This document shows positions 14,469 through 21,883 of a stretch of DNA of 38,162 nucleotides, one piece after another. The stretch comes from an uncultured Acidobacteriota bacterium (GTDB lineage Bacteria; Acidobacteriota; Terriglobia; Bryobacterales; Bryobacteraceae), in assembly GCA_902826685.1 (NCBI GenBank), contig CADEFT010000052.1, forward strand, positions 1-38,162, given 5' to 3'. The translations under genes were made by a program, and so were the position numbers. Positions within the stretch are counted from its first letter, which is position 1. Each line of letters starts with the position of its first letter. A model generated the notes under the pieces. That model had not been told where the DNA came from and searched no databases. It was given only the letters and a program-made list of their open reading frames with translations.

Positions 14469-17400
14469 ATGATTAAGCCGCTTTTTGCCGTTGTATTGTG
14501 CGCGATTTCCTTCAGACCCTCCGTTGCCCAGGTCCTTTATGGTTCTCTTACCGGTGTCGTGCAGGATTCTGCCGGCGCCGTGGTTCCAGGCGCCACCGTC
14601 AAAGTGCGCAATATAGACACTTCGCAGGAACTTTCGGCTGTCTCCAATGAGGCGGGCGGCTATACTTTTTCAAACCTGTTCGCCGGCAACTATGAACTCA
14701 CCTTTGGCGCCAACGGATTCCGCACGGTGACGCGGCGAGGTGTGGTCATTACGGTCAATACGGTCCGCCGCGAAGACGTGCAGCTCGAGGTCGGGCAGGT
14801 GACCGAAAGCGTTACCGTGCAGGCTGGCATCGCCACGCTGCAAACCGATAAAGCGGACCTCCACACCGAGCTCAGCTCCAAGGATGTGGTGAACATGCCG
14901 CTGCCGCGCTATCGCAACTACCAGAGCCTGATCAATCTGGTGCCGGGCGCGACTCCGGGCCAGTATCAGAATTCGATTCAGGCGGCGCCGGCGCGTGCGC
15001 TGTCGACCAACGTCAACGGGGTGAATCGCAATAACAACGCCACGCGCATCGACGGCGCGCTGAGCCTGTTCATCTGGCTTCCGCACCACACCGCTTATGT
15101 GCCTCCCGCCGAGACCATTGAAACGGTCAACATCGCCACGAATAATTTCGACGCCGAGCAGGGATTCGCGGGCGGCGCGGCGATTACGGTGATCACGAAA
15201 TCGGGCACCAACCAGATTCATGGGTCGGCATGGGCATTCCACGACAATGGTGCCACGCAAGCGCGCAACTTCTTCAACTCCGGCGCCTATGGTACGGCGG
15301 CGAAGCCAAAGAACATCAACAATGTCGATGGCGTGACCATCGGTGGACCCATTCGCAAGAACAGCCTGTTCTACTTTTTTGGATGGGAAGGGGTGCATGA
15401 ACGGCAGGGCGCGTCCAACCTGTTCACGGTGCCAACCCCCGCGCAGAGAGACGGGAATTTTTCCGGTTTGCCGAATGCCGCGATCTACGATCCGCAGTCC
15501 TCCGCGGATATCACCGGCGCGGGACGCACGCTGTTTCCGAACAACACCATCCCCGTGAGCCGGCAGAGCACCATTTCAAGGCGCATTCAGGATCTGATTC
15601 CGCTGCCGAACCTTGGAGGGGTGAACTCCAACTTCAACGCCGGCGGATCGCAACTGCTCGACAAAAACAATTTTGATACCAAGATCAACTGGAACCGCAC
15701 GCCGCAGAACATGATCTGGGGCAAGTATTCGATCATGAACGCGAAGGTGTCGTGCGCCCCTTCGTTTGGAGCGGGCGGCGGCGCCGCGCTTTGTCCGGCG
15801 GGCAGTAGCATTGGCGACGGCGATCTGAGGACGCAGGTGTCGACGGTCGGCAGCAACTATACGTTCTCACCAACGTTCCTGTGGGACGGTCTGTTCGGCT
15901 GGACGCGGCAGGGCCAGGCGATCACCGGCTTCGGCTACGGCGAATTCATCGGCCGCGATCTGGGCATACCCGGCGTCAACGGCAACAGCCGCGATATCCG
16001 CGATAGCGGCGCTCCGGTGATCACCATCGCCGGCTACACCACCTACCTGAACGACACCGATACGCGGCCGATTTTCATCCACGACAGCTCCTGGACGGCG
16101 CAGCAGAATTTTTCCTGGACCCGCACCAAGCACGATATCCGCTTCGGGTTCGAAGGTCTGCGCCATGTGTTGAATCATTACAATCCGGATGGCGGCGGCA
16201 ATGGCGGACCGATGGGACGCTTCGAATACACGCAGGGAATCAGCTCGACGCCGGGCGCGGCGCTGACGCAATACAACGCCTATGCCGCCTATCTGCTGGG
16301 GTTGCCGCAGACGATGCGGCGTTCGGCGCAGTACGAAGTGATGACGGCCTACAACTGGCAGCTTGGCTGGTATGTGCGCGACCGCTGGCAGGTGTCGCAG
16401 AAACTCACGCTGTCGCTGGGGGTGCGTTACGAGCTGTTCCCGCTGCAAACACGCGGCGGCCGCGGAGGAATTGAAGGCTACGATCCCAACACGAACCTGG
16501 TGACCGTGGGCGGACTCGGCAACGTTCCCAAAGGCCTGGGCATTTCCACCAGCAAGAAGCTGTTTGCGCCGCGCTTTGGCCTCGCCTACCGGCTGGGCAA
16601 TTCCACCGTCTTCCGGACCGGCTACGGGCTCACCTACAATCCGATGTCGTTTGCGCGTCCGCTGCGCGGCTTCTTCCCGCTGACGTTCGCCGCGACCTTC
16701 AATTCGCCCAACAGCTTCCAGCCGGTGCGGCCGATCGAGCAGGGCATACCGGATATCGTGCTGCCGGATATCAGCTCGGGCCGCGTCCCGCTGCCCACGA
16801 CCGCCGCGATGCGATTTATCTCCACCGACAGCGTGCGCCGCGGCTACGTGCAGTCCTGGAATTTCACCATCGAACGGCAACTGCCGGGCGACATGATCGC
16901 TTCGATCGGCTATGTCGGCACGCAGACGACGGGCAGCTTCGCCGATGTCGAAATCAACGCGGCGGCGCCGGGAGGCGGCACGGCGGGAAGGCCGCTGAAC
17001 GCGCGGTTTGGCCGCTCCGTGGATACATGGGCGTGGAACGGCCAGTTGAGCGCCAACTATCACGCGCTGCAGGCGTCGCTGAACCGGCGCGTGAGCAACG
17101 GGTTGACTCTCAAGGGCGCCTACACCTACGCCAGGGCGATCAACTACACCGACGAAGACGGCTGGACGGGAACCATTGCCTGGAACTGGGCCCCGGTGTT
17201 CGGCCGCAATCGCGCCCAGGCGGGCTACAACATTCCGCATACGCTGCAAATGGGTTTCGTGTATGAGCTGCCGGCGGGCAAGGGCAGGAAGTACGCCAAC
17301 TCCGGGGCGGCGCGATGGGTGCTGGGCGACTGGCAGGTCAATGGCGTGTTCGCCGCATTCCAGGGACGGCCCTTTACCGTGAGCGCAGCGGCCGGCGCTT

Positions 17401-17771
17401 TGAACGCACCGAGCAATACGCAAACGGCGGACCAGGTGAAGAGCGAAGTGGTCAGGCTTGGCGGCATTGGCGGTGGCCAGCCGTTTTACGATCCCACGGC
17501 GTTCGCCGCACCGACGGGTGTGCGCTTTGGAAGCTCGGGACGCAATCTGCTGCGCGGTCCGGGCACGGTGAACTTCGACATGGGGTTGTTCCGCAAGTTC
17601 CCCATCCGCGAGCGGTTTGTATTCGAGTTTCGCGCCGAAGGGGCCAACGTCACCAATACGCCGCACTTCAACAATCCGAATGCGAACATCAACGCGGCAA
17701 ATTTCCTGGTGATTACCAGCGCCCTGCCCGATCAGCGCCAGGTGCGGCTGGGGCTGCGGCTTGCCTGGTAA
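14469..17771 (+). CDS. Oar-like TonB-dependent outer-membrane receptor
   Basis: A 1100-residue outer-membrane protein with signal peptide MIKPLFAVVLCAISFRPSVA. Residues about 22-105 form a carboxypeptidase-regulatory-like (beta-sandwich) domain: GSLTGVVQDSAGAVVPGATV, then GGYTFSNLFAGNYELTFGA. A plug domain follows (about 120-240; ATNNFDAEQGFAGGAAITVI; KSGTNQIHGSAWAF), then a long beta-barrel ending in an aromatic residue (RQVRLGLRLAW). This layout is the Oar/TonB-dependent receptor type abundant in Acidobacteriota, linked to uptake or display of large substrates. The substrate is unknown, and no clear TonB box was seen. The start is ATG 14469, with GAGGT five bases upstream. Its last 59 bases are also coding on the other strand. 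Confidence 0.93.
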   Translation: MIKPLFAVVLCAISFRPSVAQVLYGSLTGVVQDSAGAVVPGATVKVRNIDTSQELSAVSNEAGGYTFSNLFAGNYELTFGANGFRTVTRRGVVITVNTVRREDVQLEVGQVTESVTVQAGIATLQTDKADLHTELSSKDVVNMPLPRYRNYQSLINLVPGATPGQYQNSIQAAPARALSTNVNGVNRNNNATRIDGALSLFIWLPHHTAYVPPAETIETVNIATNNFDAEQGFAGGAAITVITKSGTNQIHGSAWAFHDNGATQARNFFNSGAYGTAAKPKNINNVDGVTIGGPIRKNSLFYFFGWEGVHERQGASNLFTVPTPAQRDGNFSGLPNAAIYDPQSSADITGAGRTLFPNNTIPVSRQSTISRRIQDLIPLPNLGGVNSNFNAGGSQLLDKNNFDTKINWNRTPQNMIWGKYSIMNAKVSCAPSFGAGGGAALCPAGSSIGDGDLRTQVSTVGSNYTFSPTFLWDGLFGWTRQGQAITGFGYGEFIGRDLGIPGVNGNSRDIRDSGAPVITIAGYTTYLNDTDTRPIFIHDSSWTAQQNFSWTRTKHDIRFGFEGLRHVLNHYNPDGGGNGGPMGRFEYTQGISSTPGAALTQYNAYAAYLLGLPQTMRRSAQYEVMTAYNWQLGWYVRDRWQVSQKLTLSLGVRYELFPLQTRGGRGGIEGYDPNTNLVTVGGLGNVPKGLGISTSKKLFAPRFGLAYRLGNSTVFRTGYGLTYNPMSFARPLRGFFPLTFAATFNSPNSFQPVRPIEQGIPDIVLPDISSGRVPLPTTAAMRFISTDSVRRGYVQSWNFTIERQLPGDMIASIGYVGTQTTGSFADVEINAAAPGGGTAGRPLNARFGRSVDTWAWNGQLSANYHALQASLNRRVSNGLTLKGAYTYARAINYTDEDGWTGTIAWNWAPVFGRNRAQAGYNIPHTLQMGFVYELPAGKGRKYANSGAARWVLGDWQVNGVFAAFQGRPFTVSAAAGALNAPSNTQTADQVKSEVVRLGGIGGGQPFYDPTAFAAPTGVRFGSSGRNLLRGPGTVNFDMGLFRKFPIRERFVFEFRAEGANVTNTPHFNNPNANINAANFLVITSALPDQRQVRLGLRLAW

Positions 17772-18510
17772 GCGCAGGGAGCGGCACATAGAAGACGCGG
17801 TAGCGGCGGCCATCGGTGAAGGGCTGCCCGGCGGGGTCTTCCACCAATACGGAGGCGCGGCGCGTGATGCGATTGATACGGCCGCTTAAGCGACTGCCTT
17901 CGAATTCGAAGGATACGAGAGCGCCGGGCGCGAGGCCCGCTTCGACCGCCCGTTCGTGGCGCGTGATCAGGTCATGTCGGTGCGAGCGATGGCCGAACCA
18001 ACGGGCCGCGATCGACTGGAAGCGGGCGCGGGCGCAACTGCTTTCGCTCCAGCAAAGCTGCTCGCCGAGGTGTACCAGTTCGTGTTCGAAGATGCGCTGC
18101 AGCGCTTCGAGGCGGCTATGGCAGGCCAGGCCGCACACGGTCACTTCGCGGTCGGTATCGCGAAAGCCTTCAAATAGCATGCTGGTGGCAATCGCGATTT
18201 CGTAGCTGGTTTCGCCGGAACGCTTGCGGAAGCGCGTGGTTTTGCCGCCGGCGCGCGTCATGCGCGGCGCCAGGCGAAAGGTGAGCGCGCAGCCCGACAG
18301 CGACTGGCGGAAAAGGCCGGCGAAATAGTGCCGGTCGTAGGCGGCGAAGAGAAATTCGAGATCGCCGGTGTGGATGCGGGTTAAGACGCCGGGTGAGGCG
18401 GTAAGCAACTCCTCATGTATGCGGCTGGTGAGGCCGCGGACGTTTTGCTCCGGCGGATGCACATCGGCCAACGCATGAGCCAGCGAAGCGCAGGCGGGTG
18501 AGATCGTCAT
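17713..18510 (-). CDS. SprT-like zinc metallopeptidase-domain protein
   Basis: A 265-residue protein with the SprT-like fold. The zinc-binding helix is FEHELVHLGEQ, with His143, Glu144 and His147. The later motif ARFQSIAARWFGHRSHRHDL matches the SprT-family region that usually follows with an FGH motif, and may supply the third ligand. An upstream Cys/His pair (VCGLACHSRLEAL) lies near the helix. SprT-type proteins include DNA-protein crosslink proteases, but bacterial ones are mostly uncharacterised. The C-terminal third (about 190-245) is a small beta domain (SFEFEGSRLSGRINRITRR). ATG 18510 has GAGG nine bases upstream; TTG 18525 would add five residues. The 3' end overlaps the receptor gene by 59 bases. 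Confidence 0.75.
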   Translation of the reverse strand: MTISPACASLAHALADVHPPEQNVRGLTSRIHEELLTASPGVLTRIHTGDLEFLFAAYDRHYFAGLFRQSLSGCALTFRLAPRMTRAGGKTTRFRKRSGETSYEIAIATSMLFEGFRDTDREVTVCGLACHSRLEALQRIFEHELVHLGEQLCWSESSCARARFQSIAARWFGHRSHRHDLITRHERAVEAGLAPGALVSFEFEGSRLSGRINRITRRASVLVEDPAGQPFTDGRRYRVFYVPLPALTRQAAAPAAPGADRAGRW

Positions 18511-18563
18511 GGCGTATCGCCTCAAGTTTCACACACCGATAAAGAGGATGAAGCTCCGGGATC

Positions 18564-18592
18564 GTGACAGGGCCACTTACATCCGCTAATGT
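18564..18592 (+). promoter_or_regulatory. Possible promoter of the vapBC operon
   Basis: GTGACA at 18564-18569 (5/6 to TTGACA) and TAATGT at 18587-18592 (3/6) are 17 bases apart. Transcription from it would begin near 18599. That would exclude the in-frame ATG at 18589 as a start and supports ATG 18616 for vapB. Confidence 0.35.
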
Positions 18593-18615
18593 GGAAGAAG
18601 AGAGGTTCCGCCGGC

Positions 18616-18846
18616 ATGACAATTGAAATTACCAGCCCCGATGTAGAGGCGATGATACGGCAACGGATGCAAGCGGGATCTTTCGACACTCCCGAAGACC
18701 TTATTCGTGAAGCATTGCGCTTTTCCGCACCGGATACCCGGACCGGCGCCGCCCTGATTGCAGCCATGCAGGATTGCCCTTATCCTGACGTCGAGATTGA
18801 ACCAGCACGGATGCCGTCGCCGCTGGTGCGGGATGTCGCTTTCTGA
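18616..18846 (+). CDS. vapB: VapB-type antitoxin
   Basis: A 76-residue protein immediately upstream of, and overlapping by one base, a PIN-domain toxin gene. The N-terminal half has the short strand-helix-helix pattern of ribbon-helix-helix/ParD-like antitoxins (MTIEITSPDVEAMIRQRMQ; FDTPEDLIREALRF). The C-terminal half is unstructured-looking and Pro-rich (YPDVEIEPARMPSPLVRDVA), fitting a toxin-binding tail. ATG 18616 is chosen, with AGAGG ten bases upstream; ATG 18589 is an alternative without a ribosome binding site. The antitoxin would neutralise VapC and repress the operon. Confidence 0.8.
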   Translation: MTIEITSPDVEAMIRQRMQAGSFDTPEDLIREALRFSAPDTRTGAALIAAMQDCPYPDVEIEPARMPSPLVRDVAF

Positions 18847-19271
18847 TGGCGTGGTTGCTTGATACCAACGTGCTTTCGGAACTGCGAAAGCCTAAAGCCG
18901 ACCGGCAGGTTCTGAAGTTCATCGCCGCTACTCCACTTTCGCTGCTTTACATCAGCGCAGTCAGCTTGGCCGAAATTCGATTCGGTATCGAATTGACTAC
19001 AGATGCCTCCAAACGCGCCACACTGCAAGACTGGCTGAATTTCAAAGTTCGTCCCATGTTCGACCCACAGCGCATCTTGCCGGTCAATGAGGATATCGTT
19101 CTCAAGTGGCGCATGATGATGGAAGAGGGACGCAAGACGGGCCATACATTCTCCCAACCAGATCTTCTGATAGCCGCAACGGCGGCTCACTACGGGTTCA
19201 CCGTCGTGACCAGAGATCCGGCTCACTATCAACGGGCGCACGTTCCCGGTCTGAATCCGTGGGATGTTTGA
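18846..19271 (+). CDS. vapC: VapC-type PIN-domain ribonuclease toxin
   Basis: A 141-residue PIN-domain protein with the full acidic active site: Asp6 in LLDTNVLSEL, Glu43 in SAVSLAEIRFG, Asp106 in FSQPDLLIAATA, and Asp124 in TVVTRDPAHY. These residues bind Mg2+ or Mn2+ for RNA cleavage; VapC toxins usually cut initiator tRNA or rRNA. The FSQPDLLIAATA phrase resembles the FitB/VapC branch. It is translationally coupled to the antitoxin (TGATG). Base composition over the pair seems less GC-rich than its neighbours, which would suit a horizontally acquired module. It appears intact, unlike the ParDE locus at the window start. Confidence 0.92.
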   Translation: MAWLLDTNVLSELRKPKADRQVLKFIAATPLSLLYISAVSLAEIRFGIELTTDASKRATLQDWLNFKVRPMFDPQRILPVNEDIVLKWRMMMEEGRKTGHTFSQPDLLIAATAAHYGFTVVTRDPAHYQRAHVPGLNPWDV

Positions 19272-19289
19272 GGATGCAACGGAATTGAT

Positions 19290-20255
19290 TCAGCCGGCGA
19301 GGCCGGGCACGCCGCCGAGCGATGGCGCCAACCGGACGGCGCGCACGATGGCCCGCGATACGGCTTCGGAAGCGGCGATGCCCAAAGCGTCGACGGGGGC
19401 GGCGGCATCGCCGAGCGAAAGCGCGATGGTGACGTCGCCGTCGGACATGGTCCACACCGGCTGAATCGCGCGCGCCATGCCGATGCTCGCCAGTTGCGCC
19501 AGCTTGGTGGCGCCGGTTTTCGACAGCTTAGCGTTGGTCGCCACGACGACGAGCGTGGTGTTCTGCGCCGCGGCGAATCCGCCCCGTCCGCCTTTCTTGA
19601 TCTGGGCGGCCATGTCGATCAGATCCATGCTGTTGGGGGAGCGGCGCGCGCCGGCGACGAGTTGGCTGGTTTCCGGATCGCGCACGTCGCCATAGGCGTT
19701 CACGGCCGCCAGGGCCGCGACGCGCACGCCGGCGAGCGGACCGTCGAGCCAGACGGTGGCCGTACCGATGCCCGACTTCATCGCCTGTCTCATGCCGTTG
19801 AGTTTGCCGACAGTGGCGCCGGTGCCCGCGCCGACGGCGCCTTCCACTACCGGACCCGCGGTAGCCGCCGCCGCCGCGGCTTCGCCCATCTCGCGCGTCG
19901 GACGGGCGGTCTTGCTGCCGATGCCGAGGTCGAACAGGATGGCGCTCGGAACCAGCGGGACTTTCGTCACGCGCACGTCGAACCCGACGCCCTTGCCTTC
20001 CAGATAGCGCCTGACGCCGCAGGAGGCTTCGAGTCCAAAGGCACTGCCGCCGGCCAGTGTCACGGCATGCACGGCGGGGGTAACATGCAGCGCATTCATC
20101 ACTTCGAATTCGGCCGTGCCGGTGGCCGAGCCTCGAATGTCATAGCCGGCGGCGGCGCCCGATTCGCAGAGAATCGCGGTGCAGCCGGTGATGCCTTCGA
20201 GATCGGTGGCATGGCCGACTTTGATGCCCTCGATATCGGTGAGGCCTTTACTCAT
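19290..20255 (-). CDS. P1/DmpA-family (S58) self-processing peptidase
   Basis: A 321-residue protein of the P1 peptidase family (DmpA/BapA aminopeptidases). Hallmarks are the start LTDIEGIKVGHATDLEG, the loop AVTLAGGSAFGLEASCGV, the Gly-rich GAVGAGTGATVGKLNGM, and the autoprocessing site AAQNTTLVVVAT, where cleavage before Thr233 would free the N-terminal nucleophile. Known members release N-terminal residues from peptides, amides or beta-peptides. No signal peptide is seen, so it is likely cytoplasmic. It diverges from the mlaE-like gene with only 41 bases between them, and its stop is 18 bases from the vapC stop. The family is clear; the substrate is unknown. Confidence 0.9.
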   Translation of the reverse strand: MSKGLTDIEGIKVGHATDLEGITGCTAILCESGAAAGYDIRGSATGTAEFEVMNALHVTPAVHAVTLAGGSAFGLEASCGVRRYLEGKGVGFDVRVTKVPLVPSAILFDLGIGSKTARPTREMGEAAAAAATAGPVVEGAVGAGTGATVGKLNGMRQAMKSGIGTATVWLDGPLAGVRVAALAAVNAYGDVRDPETSQLVAGARRSPNSMDLIDMAAQIKKGGRGGFAAAQNTTLVVVATNAKLSKTGATKLAQLASIGMARAIQPVWTMSDGDVTIALSLGDAAAPVDALGIAASEAVSRAIVRAVRLAPSLGGVPGLAG

Positions 20256-20296
20256 GGCGGCTATGGTAGCATCGAGGTTTCCGGGGATTTGACCTC

Positions 20297-21052
20297 TTGT
20301 TAGATTTTTTAAAGAACCCGGTTCTCTCCATCCAAGAGTTTTTCGTTCTTTCGGGCCGCACGATCAAGAACCTCGCGGTGCGGCCGCACTATTTCAACGA
20401 CACGTTAATGCAGATGGATATTATCGGGGTCGGCAGTCTGCCTATCGTGCTGCTGTGCGGGTTCTTCAGCGGCGTGGTGATGGCGCTGCAGATGTCGCGC
20501 GCGCTGCAGACTTATGGCGCCGTAGGGCAGACCGGCCCGATCGTGGCGATTACGCTGGTCAGAGAACTGGGTCCGGTGCTGACGGCGCTGGTGGTGGCCG
20601 GCCGCAATTCGGCCGGTATCGCGAGCGAACTCGGATCGATGAAGGTTACCGAGCAGATCGACGCCATGCGCGCCCTCGGCACCGACCCGATTTTAAAGCT
20701 TGTCAAGCCGCGGCTCATTGCCACTTGCGCGATGCAGCCGTGTTTAACGGCCATCTCCGATTTCGTGGGCATGATCGGCGGCTACCTGATCGCCTTCTTC
20801 CTGCTGCGCATCACCACCAGCGAATACTGGAACGGCGCTTATCGCACGCTCGAGTACGACGACGTCGTGCAGGGATTATTGAAGCCGTTCATCTTCGGCG
20901 TGGTCATCAGCCTGGTGGGATGCTTTTACGGCCTGCGCACCACGGGTGGAACGCAGGGTGTGGGCCGCGCCACCACGCAGGCCGTTGTGGTGGCCATCGT
21001 TTGGATCTTCGTTCTGAACGCCTTTATCACCAAGATTTTCGTCAGTATCTGA
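20297..21052 (+). CDS. mlaE: MlaE-type ABC transporter permease
   Basis: A 251-residue permease of the MlaE family, part of the MCE lipid-transport machinery of the inner membrane. Typical features are PIVLLCGFFSGVVMALQMSR, then LVRELGPVLTALVVAGRNSAGIASELG, the coupling region MKVTEQIDAMRALGTDPI, and a C-terminal pair of helices ending VVAIVWIFVLNAFITKIF. The start is TTG 20297; GGGGA lies some way upstream (about ten bases). Gene order E-F-D with short gaps indicates one operon. It lacks the STAS-domain MlaB and the carrier MlaC, at least nearby. It likely moves phospholipids between the membranes. Confidence 0.93.
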   Translation: MLDFLKNPVLSIQEFFVLSGRTIKNLAVRPHYFNDTLMQMDIIGVGSLPIVLLCGFFSGVVMALQMSRALQTYGAVGQTGPIVAITLVRELGPVLTALVVAGRNSAGIASELGSMKVTEQIDAMRALGTDPILKLVKPRLIATCAMQPCLTAISDFVGMIGGYLIAFFLLRITTSEYWNGAYRTLEYDDVVQGLLKPFIFGVVISLVGCFYGLRTTGGTQGVGRATTQAVVVAIVWIFVLNAFITKIFVSI

Positions 21053-21061
21053 TCCCCTGGA

Positions 21062-21874
21062 ATGCCTGAGCCGGTACTACGCTTTGAACACGTCACGGTT
21101 GCCTTCGATGGGAATCCCGCGATCGAGGATGTCTCGTTCGAAGTGGGGCATGGAGAGAGCCGCGTGATTCTGGGCGCCGCGGGCAGCGGCAAAACGGTGA
21201 TTCTGAAAACCTCGCTGGGATTGCTGCGTCCGGTGGCGGGGCGGGTGTTCCTGTTCGGCCAGGATATCGCGAATCTGCCGGAGAAAGAGCTCTTCGGCCT
21301 GCGGGCGCGCTGCGGCATTCTTTTCCAGGAGGGCGCGTTGTTCGATTCGCTCACCATCGAGGAAAACGTCGCCTATCCGCTTGAGAATCACCGGCGGGAA
21401 AACTATCCTCCGGACAAGGTGCGCTCGCGGGTGGAAGAGGCGCTGCGCTTTGTGGAACTGGCGCACACGCTGGAGAAATTTCCCAGCCAGCTTTCGGGCG
21501 GCATGCGGCGCCGGGTTGGCATCGCGCGGGCCAATATCACCGAGCCCGCGCTGGTGCTGTACGATTCGCCCACCGCGGGGCTCGACCCCATTACCGCCAA
21601 CAACATCATGTCTTTGATCGTGAAGGAACGGGACGTCCGACAGGCCACCACCATCATCGTCACGCAGCGCTTTCAGGACGGCAAGATCATGGCCAAATAC
21701 CGTTACAATCCGGCGACCGAAGACCTGGAGGCCGCGTCGCACAATGGCGATGCCCTGGTAAAAGGGATCCAGTTCCTGGTGATGAAACAGGGGCGCCTGG
21801 TATTTGAAGGGGACGAAGGGGCGCTGGAGCGATCGGCCGATCCCTACGTGTCGAAGTTCGTCATGAGAGACTAA
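21062..21874 (+). CDS. mlaF: MlaF-like ABC ATPase with substituted catalytic residues
   Basis: A 270-residue ABC nucleotide-binding protein paired with the MlaE permease. Walker A is GAAGSGKT (38-45), the Q-loop Gln is at 89 (CGILFQEGALFDSL), and the signature is LSGGM (144-148). Walker B reads LVLYD followed by Ser169 instead of the catalytic Glu, though the D-loop TAGLDP is normal. The H-loop position in TIIVTQRFQDG has Gln202 instead of His. An unusual segment of about 25 residues (MAKYRYNPATEDLEAASHNG) follows, before the final LVFEGDEGAL. These changes predict weak or altered ATP hydrolysis, with nucleotide binding kept. Gene order and overall similarity leave little doubt about the family. 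Confidence 0.9.
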   Translation: MPEPVLRFEHVTVAFDGNPAIEDVSFEVGHGESRVILGAAGSGKTVILKTSLGLLRPVAGRVFLFGQDIANLPEKELFGLRARCGILFQEGALFDSLTIEENVAYPLENHRRENYPPDKVRSRVEEALRFVELAHTLEKFPSQLSGGMRRRVGIARANITEPALVLYDSPTAGLDPITANNIMSLIVKERDVRQATTIIVTQRFQDGKIMAKYRYNPATEDLEAASHNGDALVKGIQFLVMKQGRLVFEGDEGALERSADPYVSKFVMRD

Positions 21875-21883
21875 AGGTACTTC

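Noticed and set aside
15867..17813. A 648-codon open frame on the minus strand across the receptor gene
   Set aside because: It is wholly antisense to the well-supported Oar-like receptor and is Arg/His/Gly-rich with no domain pattern; long antisense frames are expected at this GC content.
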